64,000 nt of DNA from Cladocopium goreaui (GCA_947184155.2 CAMXCT020002687.1:26121-90120); one strand, 5' to 3'. Positions 21,048 to 32,516 are shown, numbered from the stretch's first letter. Translations and numbers: made by a program. The notes: generated from the letters alone by a model not told the origin.

Positions 21048-21489
21048 TAGGAATCAATAGGCTTCACTCAACCAAACTTGGGGTAAACCATCCCAAATGA
21101 AGGATGAATTAGACAATACCAAACAAAACAAACTGGAGATTCAATCAGTCGAAATTGGGCAATCTCCAACCATAAAATCTGGTGTAAAGCCATGAGACTG
21201 CTCAAGACTCTCCTTGAACCCTTTATGCTGATCGTTTCTTTTGGATCATAATGATCCCCTCTAAGTTTTACTGAAGCAATAAACCAGCCATAGTTTGATG
21301 CCTCAGAAACTATGGGTATTGTGGATTATTGCTTCAAACTATGAAGCAATAAACCATCCACAATCCCCAAATTTACCAATAAACCATCCATTTCTGGTAA
21401 ATTTGGGGATGGTGGATCGGTGGATCCTGCACCAGCAGTTTTTTCCCTCCTTCTCCACGTCAGCAGCTCAGCGTTTTCGCCCATTTCAG

Positions 21490-21569
21490 GCGCCCGCCGG
21501 TTGATCAGTTCCATCTTGGAAGATGTCGCTCAGCGGCATCCAACCAGCGCCGGCAATCCCTGGGATGGT
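21490..21569 (+). CDS. Gene A exon 1 (unknown protein)
   Basis: The acceptor is a pyrimidine-rich run ending CGCCCATTTCAG at 21489. The frame reads ARRLISSILEDVAQRHPTSA then GNPWDG, and the donor GGT|GTAACT lies at 21570. The exon starts with two bases of a split codon and ends in phase 0, which matches exon 2. The helix-like ISSILEDVAQR suggests a folded domain, but the family is not recognised. Earlier exons presumably exist to the left. Confidence 0.6.
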
Positions 21570-22330
21570 GTAACTGAAGTGTGGCTAAAGAGCTATGGAA
21601 TATCAGCTTTCATAGGTGTATGATGTATAAATGGGCAATTTTCCACAGTTCAATCACCAGAGGGTCCTTATGGTTTCCTTTCAATCTTCAATCTTCATTT
21701 CATTTGAGAAATGATTTTTGGAACTGAGCATTGCAAAGTCTTCACACCAATCCCTTCCCAATGTCAAACACCACCAAATGAAATCTTGATTTAGTACTTG
21801 GGGGTGCATCCAGGGTTTGTCAATACCCCAGTTATATGAATGGCTTAGTCATTAATGGTTTTGTCTGAACATATGGGACCCCATTCCATCCCCATTCCAT
21901 CCGTTAGTCATCATTTTCCCGAACATCACATTGCCACGTTGATTTGCTATACCTCATTTTCAGACCCATATGGCTACGACTAACCGGGCTAAGAAAATGA
22001 GCAGCTGTGATGCAGAAAACCCTGTGATGAGGGATCCCCAAAACGGAGGTTTCAATACTGAGAGAATCTAAGTTGGATGACTGGGGGAAACCCCATGACT
22101 TCGGAAGCCTCCATCTATATGTGCCATGGTCAAAAGGTCAAAAGTTAGTTAGATTATATATATATATATATGTATACACATGAACACTATATAATATAAA
22201 TCTATATAAATGGTATAGATAGAATGTATTGTTTTTGGGAACGGTTTTTTGGGACCGACTAGGCCCCATATGCCATGCCATGCCATGATTTCGCATTTCT
22301 TCGCTGCGGAATCTCCATCGATAAAATCAG

Positions 22331-22399
22331 GTGGATGCTTTGGAGATCACGGAGGTGTGGTCGGAGCTTTCAGCGATTTTCAGAGACTTACCCGACCTG
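22331..22399 (+). CDS. Gene A exon 2, ends inside an A-element TIR
   Basis: The acceptor GATAAAATCAG ends at 22330. In phase 0 it encodes VDALEITEVWSELSAIFRDL then PDL. The last codons (TTA CCC GAC CTG) are the left TIR of an A element, and the donor is the TIR's own CTG|GTAAAC at 22400. The element therefore appears to supply the 5' splice site. An alternative frame (GCFGDHGG...) is also open but fits the neighbouring phases less well. Confidence 0.6.
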
Positions 22400-22576
22400 G
22401 TAAACATACGAAAAACGATGGACAGATTCACCGCTATTAATGGGAAACCCATGGGAAAACCATTGGAAAATGGTGATTTATATGGAAAGATCCACAGATC
22501 CACCATGCTATTAATGGGAAACTCACTATTTCGACTGGGCCACTTTCAATAGCAAACTGTATGTTTACCAGAGACT
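22389..22576. mobile_element. Family A element acting as intron of gene A
   Basis: Left end TACCCGACCTGGTAAAC. Two A core blocks follow, and the element ends GTATGTTTACCAG|AGACT. The bases AGAGACT occur just before the element (22382-22388) and at its right end (22570-22576), consistent with a duplicated target or with exon sequence copied across the junction. The implied intron is 22400-22571. Confidence 0.75.
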
Positions 22577-22599
22577 GGTGTCACAAACATCAGAGGTTG
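22572..22599 (+). CDS. Gene A exon 3 (28-nt microexon)
   Basis: Begins right after the TTTACCAG acceptor inside the A element and continues phase 0 as RLVSQTSEV, with donor G|GTGATC at 22600. Its one leftover base joins with the CT at the start of exon 4 to give Ala. It is proposed from phase continuity only, so it is less secure than exons 2 and 4. Confidence 0.4.
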
Positions 22600-22695
22600 G
22601 TGATCACATGTGATTTCTGTCTTTTTTCCGTACTGAACTGAAGAAACGCATGCGAACTCATTGTGATTGACATCGCGAACTCATCAAACTTTCAG

Positions 22696-22803
22696 CTGTT
22701 TTTGGCGCTGTTTTAGCAGCGGATGTCCCACGGGGAAAACCACAGACTGTGCTGCTCACCTGCGCGGCGATGCTGCTCAAACAAACAGTTTCACCAGCAG
22801 AGC
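22696..22803 (+). CDS. Gene A exon 4 (unknown protein)
   Basis: The acceptor ATCAAACTTTCAG ends at 22695. It reads VFGAVLAADVPRGKPQTVLL then TCAAMLLKQTVSPAE, a hydrophobic, helix-rich segment. The frame meets TGA at 22805, so a GA donor (C|GATGAA at 22804) is proposed; its leftover C joins CG of exon 5 to keep the frame. A GT donor at 22816 (GTGAGT) fits only other frames. Confidence 0.5.
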
Positions 22804-23012
22804 GATGAAAGCGATGTGAGTCTGAGATCCTGCGAATCAGCAGAGTTGGAGTCACAACAAGACATTTTTTCAGACTATGGCTACCAGAATATATTAGTAT
22901 AGAAATATATATATATGTATATAGAAATATACGTATGTATATATATATATACACAGAAATATATATATGTATATAGATATACATACATATGATTGTTTTT
23001 TCCTTCCTCCAG

Positions 23013-23114
23013 CGTCTTCCGCCTTGGTCATGCCGCCTGCCAAAGATGCAGAGCAGATGGCCGAGAAGATCGCCGAGAAGATCTTGGCGGAACGGGGCCC
23101 GTCTCCAATTGATG
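23013..23114 (+). CDS. Gene A exon 5 (Ala/Glu-rich helix)
   Basis: Strong acceptor TGTTTTTTCCTTCCTCCAG, ending at 23012. The frame reads SSALVMPPAKDAEQMAEKIA then EKILAERGPSPID, a predicted amphipathic helix with a repeated AEKI motif. Donor GATG|GTGATG at 23115. It leaves one base, which exon 6 completes. The exon is GC-rich against AT-rich introns and is one of the clearest in the window. Confidence 0.7.
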
Positions 23115-23557
23115 GTGATGGTCATAGACCATTTCTAAACCCAAAATGGATGGGAAGTCTGAAATAGTTGAAGGTCGACATAAAATCTCACAATATCTCA
23201 TAATATCTCATAACTCGTGGCAGATGAACATTCAGATGTTTTAGAATCATGTCAGGTCAAACTTCACTTGGCACAGTTTTCCAGGCAGGTACCAATGATG
23301 CTTTGATGACCAGTTCATCATGGTTCGTTCATGTCCAGTTTCGATTTTGCTTCGTCGCTCTGAAAAGGACATGTCCAGTTTTGGTGTTGGAAACCTGGAA
23401 ATTAGGGGAAACAGACTATGAAAAAAAGCCCTCCGGAAGTCGTGGAAATGGAACATCCCGCCAATAGTCATGGAGGTAAAAATCCCGGAAAAAACATCGA
23501 CACATGGGTGTTTTCTATAACTAAGCGCGGGTGATGACAGAGGCTAATCATATTGAT

Positions 23558-23661
23558 CTGGTTGGTGGTTTGGAACATTTTTTATTTTCCATAATATATG
23601 GGATGTCATCCTTCCCATTGACTTTCATATTTTTCAGAGGGGTAGGTCAACCACCAACCAG
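23558..23661 (+). mobile_element. Family B element, complete, in an intron of gene A
   Basis: A 104-bp copy between gene A exons 5 and 6. Flanks TGAT|CTGG...CCAG|TGAT show a perfect 4-bp target duplication. It lies in the same orientation as the gene. Confidence 0.9.
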
Positions 23662-24008
23662 TGATTTTCGACATCCTGAAAGCTTCGTTAATTTTCGACA
23701 TCTTCGGTTCGACATCTTCGCATGGCGATGATGACACCCTACCGGGAAGATCCGCAGATGAAAATCATAACTTTGACCGACCGCGACATCTTCGTTTTTC
23801 CATGATAAATCACCTGCAAAATCACTATTGATAGATGGTCTTCCCATGTTTTCCCATGATATTCCCATTCGATCCCATCAAATTCCCATAACAATTCCAT
23901 AAAATTCCCATAACAATCCCATAAAAAGTCGCATAACAAATCTACAAATCCTATGAAAATCTTCAACGGATGCCACTGGGATAGCAACGTCAGATCTGCC
24001 GTCTGCAG

Positions 24009-24088
24009 GATCTGCCGGGAGAAGCGTCCAGCCATTGGCAGAAACATATGCCACGGCATGGGCTCATGTGGAGGGAGACCGTTCCCTG
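24009..24088 (+). CDS. Gene A exon 6
   Basis: The acceptor AGATCTGCCGTCTGCAG ends at 24008. GA completes the Gly codon begun by exon 5, then SAGRSVQPLAETYATAWAHV and EGDRSL follow. Donor CTG|GTAAAA at 24089. Two more in-frame GTAAAA sites follow at 24104 and 24128, so the end could be later without changing phase. Confidence 0.6.
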
Positions 24089-24237
24089 GTAAAACGGGCG
24101 TCTGTAAAACTGGGGGGGGGCTTGGCTGTAAAACTAATGGGATCAACTGGAGGAACTGGGTGGTTGAGATGTTTATCAATGTTTATCAATGTTTATCCAT
24201 ATTTATCATTGTTGTTGAGATGTTGTTTATCAATGTT

Positions 24238-24347
24238 TACCCTCTGGTAAACAGACAAAAAACTATAGAAAGATCCACCATTTTCAATGGGAAAATCCAC
24301 TATTTCTATGGTCATTTTCAATAGCTATGTTAAATTACCAAGGGGTA
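24238..24347. mobile_element. Family A element
   Basis: A 110-bp copy in the intron after gene A exon 6. The right end is slightly changed (TTACCAAGGGGTA). Confidence 0.85.
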
Positions 24348-24654
24348 TCATTGTGGTTGAGATGTTGTTTATCAATGATCTGATTTTTGGAGCAGTTGAA
24401 GGGCTAAACAAATTCGTCAAACGGAGAGTTCATCAACAAAGGCGGTGTAAACCATAAAAACACCATGGGTATTTCGGTATTTCACGAGAAGTGACCAACG
24501 ACAGGGATTTCACCACGATGTTGACTGGCCGTCACCCCACAGGTGCTTTCCCCCCTCAACCCTCAATGGTAACTTATACCCTCTGCCAATTCGTTACAGT
24601 TACAAGGTTCTGTGAAAGTAGATGATATTATATATATACACATATACATACATA

Positions 24655-24745
24655 TACTGTATGTATATTAGACAATTAATTACATACGTACGTACGTACG
24701 TACGTACGTACGTACATCCATCCATCCAGACATAGTTTGTATATA
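24655..24745. repeat. TACG/CCAT/GATA microsatellite cluster
   Basis: Seven or more TACG repeats followed by CCAT and GATA runs. Confidence 0.9.
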
Positions 24746-24813
24746 GATAGATAGTTTACCTATCATTTGCATGGCTTCACTGAATTCCTATGAATCTCCC
24801 TGCTTTTTGCAAG

Positions 24814-24878
24814 GACTTTTGGGGCGATCTGGCCCTAGACCTTCCGAAGAAACAACTTCAACGACCTGAAACCTGCAG
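24814..24878 (+). CDS. Gene A exon 7
   Basis: The acceptor ATCTCCCTGCTTTTTGCAAG ends at 24813. Starting in phase 0 as exon 6 requires, it reads DFWGDLALDLPKKQLQRPET then C. Possible donors in one phase are GTCGTC (24879) and later GTs. The following frame stays open to about 24976, so the 3' border is uncertain. Confidence 0.55.
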
Positions 24879-25249
24879 GTCGTCAGCTGGGTCGAGGTTT
24901 TTTCTACGATCTTTGAGGTCAGTGGATTCAGTGGATCCCCCCCAAAAAAAATCCACGAGAAGAGAAAGAGAGTTGTAAAATCCTGATCAAAACTGGATAA
25001 TTTTGGTTTGTTAATCCCCAAATCTAATTTTGGAGTTTGGATATTTTGCTGGAGACGATATTCAGGATGTTAATCAAGTGGCCATTGAAAATTACGATGA
25101 TAGATTGATCAACTGAGATACCGTTGGCTTTGTTTTTTTTTTCGTCTAAAGTTTCAGACAACATTTTTGAACTTACCAGTAAAATACAAGGAAACTAGGC
25201 TTGGAAGACGGGCATGAACATGATCGCAGCGGATGGTGAACAGAATCCA

Positions 25250-26660
25250 AGTGTTGGGTCAGTTGGATGGTTAGTAACCGTGATTACTTCGAAGAAAATC
25301 GGGCTTTGAATAGCTATTTCCCAAACACAAACGACTATGGATGCTGCAACCAATAGCTAGTACCTGGGTCCAAAACCATTTTTTTCCGAACCATCAATAA
25401 CCATCAACAATCAAAGGCCATAAACCACTAAGCATTTCACACCCATCAGAAAACGTCAACCATTAACAATCATTGGCAAGTATCAATGGATAATGATTGA
25501 CTATCATTGATAACAATCAATATCAAAAACAACCATATGAAACATTATCAATGATTGATAACTATCAATAACCATTCAATATTTCCGCAACCATGCAATA
25601 TCTATCAACAAGGTCACGCTGTGGGAAATGCAACAACGTAACATCACGAGCGGGTTGACATGTTCATATGTTCAGATTGGAAATTACTATGGGAAGTGCA
25701 AACAAGTATCATCAAAGAACGCACTCACCACCCCCACCCCACACCATGCAAAAGTTACCATGAACAGAAATACAAACGTCATCAACATATCTCAAACACA
25801 CAAAAGATGCTAAATTCCTCAGCGCGGCTATTGACTGCGTGAGCTATCGAGAACCATGAATAAGAGTCAGGTCTGTGAATGACCATTTATAACCCTCAAT
25901 AGCCACATCTACTTCCAAACTACTTAATAACCATCAAAAAACATTAGAACATCAATAAACACCATTCAATAACCATTAACTAACTGTTTTCACAACCATT
26001 AGTGTCAGTACCAATTTACATTTCTATGTCCATAATCATTTCCATATAAATAACCATCAAACAAACATTACAACAACCAACAAACAATTATTAAACAGCC
26101 ATCAACTAGCCAACAAAACACCATGAAAGAACAATTAAAACACCATTAAAACACCATAAACCATACAAAACCAGCCGTCATATATCCATTTAAGTATCAT
26201 CAACTATAGCAACCAATGAAACCCCATCAAATAATCATTACTGTACACCACAAGAAAATCTAATCTGACAAAGTGGTATTAAAACCAGAATGAAATCTCA
26301 TTAGATACCTAGATTCACAACCAAGAGTAATATGGATAACTCATTCTATTAGTAGAACTGTATCTACAACCATGGTTATTTGACATATAACATTTCCATA
26401 TTATGGATGGTTACTATTTCCTTTTATAGTGGTTACTATTTCTCTATGTGTATTTTCCTATAAATGGGAACATGTCTAAACCATTGGACATGTCTACAAA
26501 GTACCATTAATACCATGAAAAACACCCTAAATCACATCAAGCATCCCAGATTAAATTCCATTAAAATTCCATTAAAATCCCATTAAAGTCCATTAAAATC
26601 CCATTAAAGTCCATTAAAATCCCATTAAAGTCCATTAAATCCCATCAAGTACCATGAACT
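25250..26660. other. Low-G, A/C-rich stretch without a supported gene
   Basis: About 1.4 kb dominated by degenerate CAATAACCATCAA-type repeats on the + strand with very little G. No exon with both splice sites was found. A 21-bp tandem unit (CCATTAAAATCCC plus CATTAAAGT) repeats three times at about 26569-26640. Confidence 0.6.
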
Positions 26661-26677
26661 CCCTATTTTTTCTGTAG

Positions 26678-26823
26678 CCGTCCACATCTCCGCCAGGTGC
26701 ATCCACGACTGCAACTTCTGCCGGGAACAGCGGCAGACGCTGAAGGAAGAGAAACCCAGGAGCCGACAACCTGACGGCAACAGAAATGGGGAAAACCACA
26801 TGTTTCGCAGTGGCGGCTGCTAA
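26678..26823 (+). CDS. Likely terminal exon with a Cys-X3-Cys-X2-Cys motif
   Basis: Strong acceptor CTCCCTATTTTTTCTGTAG, ending at 26677. The frame reads VHISARCIHDCNFCREQRQT, then a basic tail to TAA at 26821-26823. The three cysteines have the C-X3-C-X2-C spacing of radical-SAM clusters, but the Lys/Arg-rich sequence after them is not typical, so a small metal-binding site or coincidence is equally possible. It may be the 3' end of gene A, though the phase from exon 7 does not fit directly. Confidence 0.5.
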
Positions 26824-26863
26824 ACAACCCCTGTCGGTTGATGATTAGTTCGGGGATTATACT

Positions 26864-26935
26864 ACCTAATATATCCCCAATATATCCCAATATATCCCAA
26901 TATATCCCAATATATCCCAATATATCCCAATAACA
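26864..26935. repeat. 10-bp TATATCCCAA tandem repeat
   Basis: Six copies of the unit, 40 bp after the TAA of the preceding exon. Confidence 0.9.
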
Positions 26936-27261
26936 GATGGGTTTTGATATATTGGGGAGTATGATATTCCAAGAACGTGGAATCCCGTTCTTAACCAACC
27001 AGGATTCAATGGAATGAAAGAGGGATGGCTTGAAGACTCACTTAAAACCAGAAAACCCATGGGCCATGGCAGTAAAACCCTTCATTTTCCATAGAACACA
27101 TTGGAACTTTTACTTTTTTATTTCTGGTGATGATGGTGATGATGGGTTAAAACCATTGGAAACATGGTGGTTGAACCAAGAAAACATATGGATTTGATGC
27201 GATTTATGTGGAAACATCATGGAATTAGAACTATGTAGTTGATTTCATTCCCATGTGTACA

Positions 27262-27382
27262 AGGCAGGGCCCGCTAGTTATGTTTGTTGGTTTATAAACC
27301 CCATTAATGATAGTTATATCTACCATAAATCCGGGTCAACATAGTTATAAAACAACTTTGCTGACTAGGGGGGCCAGCTTGT
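27262..27382. mobile_element. Family E element
   Basis: Begins GGCAGGGCCCGCTAGTTATG and ends GGGGGGCCAGCTTGTAAG. It shares TTGGTTTATAAACCCCATTA with the copy at 52798. Confidence 0.65.
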
Positions 27383-27550
27383 AAGATTTTCCATACATTT
27401 GGGGGGATTAATGCCCATAGACACCGGCTATTTTCATGGGGAACACATCTGTAAAACAGGAACATGCGGCAACCATGAAAGAAAGGATGGGGGGGGAGTG
27501 GCGAACAACGGGGCATAAAAGAGATGGAAAAAGACCGTGGTCAAATAAGA

Positions 27551-27655
27551 TACCCTCTGGTAAACATACAAAAACTATAGAACATCATTAATTTTACAAG
27601 GTAAATCAACCATAAATGGCCATTTTCAATAGCCATGTTAGTTTACCAGAGGGTA
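27551..27655. mobile_element. Family A element
   Basis: A 105-bp copy with both TIRs perfect. Confidence 0.9.
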
Positions 27656-28032
27656 AGTATAAACCAACCTAAATCAGGTTTTCTTGTTTCATTATTTTAT
27701 CCAACGAATAGCAGGAAATTTCCTAATTGGTTACTCGAAAAGGACCGGACAGGTCGCTATTTTGTGTCAATTGATACTGATCATTAGTGATATATATATA
27801 TATATACACACGTGTATATATGTACATATAATATACATATATATTATATGTATATGTATATATATATATATGTATAATGGACTTAACCATTGGACACAGG
27901 AAATTAATGCAATATTCATGGGGAGATTTGCCGATTAACAGAACCAACTGCAATCAGAAGCTGGATAACAAAAACCCCAGATTGGGAGTGGTCATCAGTC
28001 CATGGGGTTTTCATATACTCATTACAAGGAAT

Positions 28033-28137
28033 TACCATCTGGTTATGACATTCACAGTTCGCCATGGAAAGATCCACCCATTTTTAAGAACGGTAAACCA
28101 TCTATTCCTATGGACCATGGCTTCACCATGGCGATTT
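28033..28137. mobile_element. Family A element lacking its right end
   Basis: Begins TACCATCTGGTTATGACA. The core is followed by CCATGGCGATTTTTG, where a GC-rich segment takes over. Confidence 0.65.
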
Positions 28138-28148
28138 TTGTCCGCCAG

Positions 28149-28176
28149 GCTCCCTACGCCCGGCTCGCGTGGCTTG
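28149..28176 (+). CDS. Possible microexon next to an A fragment
   Basis: The acceptor GATTTTTGTCCGCCAG and donor G|GTGAAC bound 28 nt. The frame APYARLAWLGEQFYGGQTQN continues open to 28261, so the exon may be longer. No family is recognised. Confidence 0.3.
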
Positions 28177-28441
28177 GTGAACAATTTTACGGTGGACAGA
28201 CACAAAACGGGGGTGTTTTCAAGCTAAGATCATGTGCGAATGACCATACCCAATTTTGGTTCATGATTGGGTTTACCAGATGAATTTGGTTACATAAATC
28301 ACCATCAATATTACCATAGAATGTTTGACTATATCGACCATAGATCACCATCAATGGGATCGCCTCATGTTTTTTGCCAAGGGATAGCCAGTGGCCCCTG
28401 GATCCTTTATGGATCAAGATCAGCCACTGAATCGCCGAACA

Positions 28442-28551
28442 TGACCCTCTGGTATACAAAAAACGATGGAAAGATCCACCATTTTAAATGTGTAAATCAA
28501 CGAGATCTAAATGGCCATTTTCAATAGCAAACTGTGAGTTACCAGAGGGTA
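28442..28551. mobile_element. Family A element
   Basis: A 110-bp copy. The left end has lost bases (GACCCTCTGGTATAC); the right end ACCAGAGGGTA is intact. Confidence 0.8.
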
Positions 28552-28641
28552 TGAATGTTTATTTCCATGAATGTTTCAAATTCTACCAGGAAGGGATTCC
28601 GGGCAAATGATCATAGTTTATTTTAGCCTGAAATTAGTATG

Positions 28642-28749
28642 CTGGTTGGTGGTTTGGAACATGAATTTTATCTTTCCATATATTGGGAATGTCATCATCC
28701 AAACTGACGAACTCATATTTTTCAGAAGGGTGGGTCAACCACCAACCAG
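28642..28749 (+). mobile_element. Family B element, complete
   Basis: A 108-bp copy. Flanks TATG|CTGG...CCAG|TATG give a perfect 4-bp target duplication. Confidence 0.9.
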
Positions 28750-28932
28750 TATGAGTGGAAATCGTGGTACCGTTCTGTTGACGAAGAGCTTCTCGTTTTG
28801 AAATTTCATCCCCACTCCATGGTAAAAAAATCTAAAAACCATTCATCGATATCCCGATATGGGTATAATATTCATTAGTCATCTGTATCCTATACAAATG
28901 GGTATGTATTGATTATATATTCAGTAATCATT

Positions 28933-29042
28933 TACCCTCTGGTAAACAGCCACATAACTATGGAAAATCACAATTTTTAATGGGAAAACTCACTATTTCC
29001 ATGGCCATTTTCAATAGCTTTTTGTATGTTTACCAGAGGGTA
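28933..29042. mobile_element. Family A element
   Basis: A 110-bp copy with both ends intact. Confidence 0.9.
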
Positions 29043-29164
29043 CATATCCACTTAGTTCACTGGAACAGCACTTCTATTATAGAATATCCAGCTATAGTTC
29101 TATATATATATATTCAGTAATCATTTATATCAATACGTTTTTTTTTTAAATGGGATATTGATAT

Positions 29165-29285
29165 CACATCGTCCCGTCTCTGGGGCGAGGTGTCCAGTCG
29201 CCCTATGTGGCGCCCTTTCTGAGACCAGGACGCCGCAGTCGGAGGACGGCCCGGACGAAAAATCCCGAGCGAAATCCGATGGGGA
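29165..29285. other. GC-rich exon-like island, strand unresolved
   Basis: On + the acceptor GCCCTTTCTGAGACCAG precedes TPQSEDGPDEKSRAKSDGD. On minus an exon RAPHRATGHLAPETGRC lies between an acceptor (CCTGGTCTCAG) and a GTGATA donor. One of these is probably real; no domain is recognised. Confidence 0.35.
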
Positions 29286-29339
29286 TTGTTGAAGATTGGT
29301 TGCTAAAATGTCCCATAGAAAAAGCGAATTAAAATGCAA

Positions 29340-29407
29340 AAAGCTATTGAAAATGGCCCATAGAAATGGTGGATCTTTCTATAGTTGTGCTAGTTTACTA
29401 GAGGGTA
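29340..29407. mobile_element. Family A right-half fragment
   Basis: A core block (GCTATTGAAAATGGCC) and the right end AGTTTACTAGAGGGTA; no left end. Confidence 0.7.
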
Positions 29408-29903
29408 TTCAATAATCAATAGCAATATTACTTGTATGGTTGCAATAATCCTATACAAGTAATATCCTGAAAAATACCAATAATCAATCGTATGGTTGCA
29501 ACAGTAATAACCATACAGTAATAACCATACAATAACCCATTGATTATTGGTATTGAAAGCATGATTATTGGGACCTGGTTATTGGGAGAGTGGGAGAATA
29601 TGATGGTTTATGGTTTGTCCTAAAAAAGGGACATGGTTATAATCTATAGCCCAGGTTTATCATGGTTGTTGTTGTGGTTATTGGGACATATTGGGACATA
29701 GTCAACCATGACATTCTCCTGAACAAAATATGCTCATCTCGATATTATAGAAATAGTGGCTTATTGGTTCGAACCATAAATCACATTATAAGGATAATGA
29801 TGGTTTACAACCATATGCAAACATTGGTTATGGGCTTATTTCACACACACCCATAATTATCCATAATCGTAATTTACAAAACCGGCCTTTGACATAAGGT
29901 TAT

Positions 29904-30007
29904 CACCATATTTATGATGCATTATAAGGTTATCACACATATCGTTCTTTATATCACACACATCATTCTTTTTTTTCTGGGGGGTGATGCATCATAAATA
30001 TGGTGAT
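29904..30007. repeat. 22-bp inverted repeat
   Basis: ATCACCATATTTATGATGCA at the left is matched by its complement at 29986-30007, giving a hairpin with a 60-bp loop. Confidence 0.75.
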
Positions 30008-30137
30008 TTTTTTGGTGATATAGTTGGTACATGATGGTTGATGATGGGCCATTGTTTTTTTTCGTTATATATGGTCCCGTGTCCCGTGTTCCCACCCCCC
30101 CCCCCATGGGATGGGGGGGGGTATGATGCCCCTGTGG

Positions 30138-30660
30138 TGGTGTATATACATACATACATACCTACATACCTACCTACCTACCTACCTACATACCTACGTA
30201 CATACATACATACCATTACATTACCTTACCTTACATTACCTTACCTTACATTACCTTACCTTACCTTACATTACCTTACCTTACATTCCATACATACATA
30301 CATACATACATACCAACATACCACTACATACATAACATACCAACATACCTACATACCAACATACCAACATACCAACATACCAACATACCAACATACCAAC
30401 ATACCAACATACCAACATACCAACATACCACCACCACAGGCCACGGGGGGGAGGGGACCAGAAGAACCATACCACCACCACAGGCCACAGGGGGGGGGGA
30501 CCAGAGGAACCATACCACCACCACAGGCCACAGGGGGGGGGGGACCAGAAGAACCATACCACCACCACAGGCCACAGGGGGGGGACCAGAAGAACCAGAC
30601 GATACTGTCCACCCATACCCATTGGTGGGGGGGGGAGGGGGGGTGGCCAACGCTGCACCA
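30138..30660. repeat. Cluster of four minisatellites
   Basis: In order: (TACATACC)n; (TTACC)n with TTACATTACC; (CCAACATA)n; and four units of about 44 bp starting near 30427, 30471, 30514 and 30558, each built from CCACCACCACAGGCCAC, a G-run and GACCAGAAGAACCATA. A CCCCC...GGGGG foldback precedes the cluster at 30096-30120. The long open frames across it are repeat products. Confidence 0.9.
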
Positions 30661-30923
30661 TATATATATATATTTATCACCCATGAAATCTAGGTAATAC
30701 GATTAGATATCAATTAGATACCAACTAGATATCAATTAGATATCGCTTAGATATCACTTAAATATCAATTAGATATCACTTAGATATCAATCATTGATCA
30801 GACAATATCATACATATACAATTGCTTCGCGGCTCATAGTACCGAGGAATCAAATATCATGCATAGCTGTATTAATAATGAATATGACGACATATCATTT
30901 CGAATTTGTGATATATTTGTGTT

Positions 30924-31154
30924 ATGAAACCAGAGTTTTTGATGCCAAAACACATAGTTGCCCTTGACTCAGGAGTCAGCGCGACATTTGGAAGCATCGC
31001 GAGAGAGGTTACAAAGCAGGAGACATCAGCTTGCAACGCAGGTGCTGTCAATGCTAGGGCTGGAAAGCTGAACCCGCTATTCTTGGGTAAACAGACAGTT
31101 CTTGTTACCGGGAAACCATTCCAAACTGAGTTTTTTGAGGGGAAATGCAATTGA
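30924..31154 (+). CDS. 76-codon open frame, possible aspartic-protease-like motif
   Basis: An intronless frame from ATG to TGA with protein-like codon use. The segment HIVALDSGVSATFGSIAREV resembles the hydrophobic-Asp-Ser-Gly active-site signature of retropepsin-type proteases, so this could be a remnant of a retroelement polyprotein. The rest is unrecognised. The opposite strand is also open (30872-31150), which weakens the call. Confidence 0.35.
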   Translation: MKPEFLMPKHIVALDSGVSATFGSIAREVTKQETSACNAGAVNARAGKLNPLFLGKQTVLVTGKPFQTEFFEGKCN

Positions 31155-31935
31155 AGAGGAAGGGTTCGATTGAGTGAAAGGTTCTTGATCCACTATATAT
31201 ATATGTATATATATAATATATATATGTATATATATAATATATATATATATATGCTCAGCGGCCCCCCCTCGACCCGCAATTTCCATGTGTTTTCCATCGC
31301 ACTTCCTGGTCTTATCGTGACCATATATATATATATGTATAGTCTCACCACTCCATTTTTCCCTTGAATTTTCACCAAGATAATCTGCATCCTCAGCTTA
31401 AATATGGATCAGCACCTGAATTGAGAAAGACAAAAACACAATAAAACAAAATACTTCCAATTAATGAGAGAATCCATTTTGTCCAAAACCTTCATAACCT
31501 CAATGAAAAACAATCACTAAGAAGGGTCAGGGATCCCTTTACCACAGGTAAAAAACCACAGGTTAAAAACCAAGGTCTACCACAGGTAAAAAACCATTGG
31601 GTTTATCTAGGGTTGGATTTGGGGTTTTGAGGGCTTTTACCACGGTTTTAGTGAGATTTTACTTTCAAGGCTTAGGGTTTCATGTCAGATTTAGGTTCTA
31701 GGGTTTAGGATTTGTGTCGAAACAGATCTCGTCAGCCATTCGGCCAGCCCTGCCCACATCCCAAAAAGCACTTCCCCGCACAGCGACCATGTATAGTAAC
31801 TCCCCAAAAGAGCAAAAAAGTCATATCCTACAAAAAATCATGATAAATTCCCAATTGATCTTGTTTTTTGGGGCTGAGTGTTTTTGGTCCCATTATATCC
31901 CCATAACAAATCTCCGTAAATTCGAAACTCCACAG

Positions 31936-32050
31936 GTGTATAGAGTTGCACATGCCCGCGCACGTGGTGTTGCACGACGACCTGCGTCGTAGTGACCAAG
32001 CAATGTTGGATGCAGAGGAACTTCTGAGTGGCCACTGGGACCGACGGTGA
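31936..32050 (+). CDS. Candidate exon, possibly terminal
   Basis: The acceptor AAATTCGAAACTCCACAG ends at 31935. The frame reads CIELHMPAHVVLHDDLRRSD then QAMLDAEELLSGHWDRR. It either stops at TGA 32048-32050 or splices at GTGAAA (32047). It is clearly more GC-rich than its surroundings. Family unknown. Confidence 0.55.
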
Positions 32051-32516
32051 AAGGGGTGGTTTTTTCGGCAACTTCGGATTTTTTTCAGGTGATTTATGGT
32101 GCTTAGTTTTACTCTTTTAGACTTGTTTTAAGGTGATGTTTTTCTGGTGATTTATGCTGGCTTTTTATGGTGATTTGATGCTGATTTATGGCGATTTCTG
32201 GTTGGTTTATGCTGTTTTTTTCTGTGGGTTTTTGGGGGTGTGGTATGTGCTGTTTTACATCGCAAAAGCTCGCAATCGATTCGTTGCAATGATCAGGCAG
32301 CTATCACTGGGACACTGGCTATCGGAATCCAAAATTTGATAACCAAATTTCTAGATCAATTGGTTGATGGTACCTCCATGGAAATATCTTGTAGATACTT
32401 AAGTTATTTCTAATGTTTCTATGTTCTGCTTCAATATTGATGATCAACCATCATTAACACTCCCTTTTAACGCCTGAAATGTTACTTGGAATCATGGTGT
32501 CATTCTGTGTTTCCAG

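Noticed and set aside
22816-22821. GTGAGT donor after gene A exon 4
   Set aside because: It fits only frames that do not join the neighbouring exons; the frame supported by both sides has a stop before it.
30038-30697. 219-codon open frame, the longest in the window
   Set aside because: It crosses four minisatellites (TACATACC, TTACC, CCAACATA and a 44-bp unit) and several overlapping frames are equally open.
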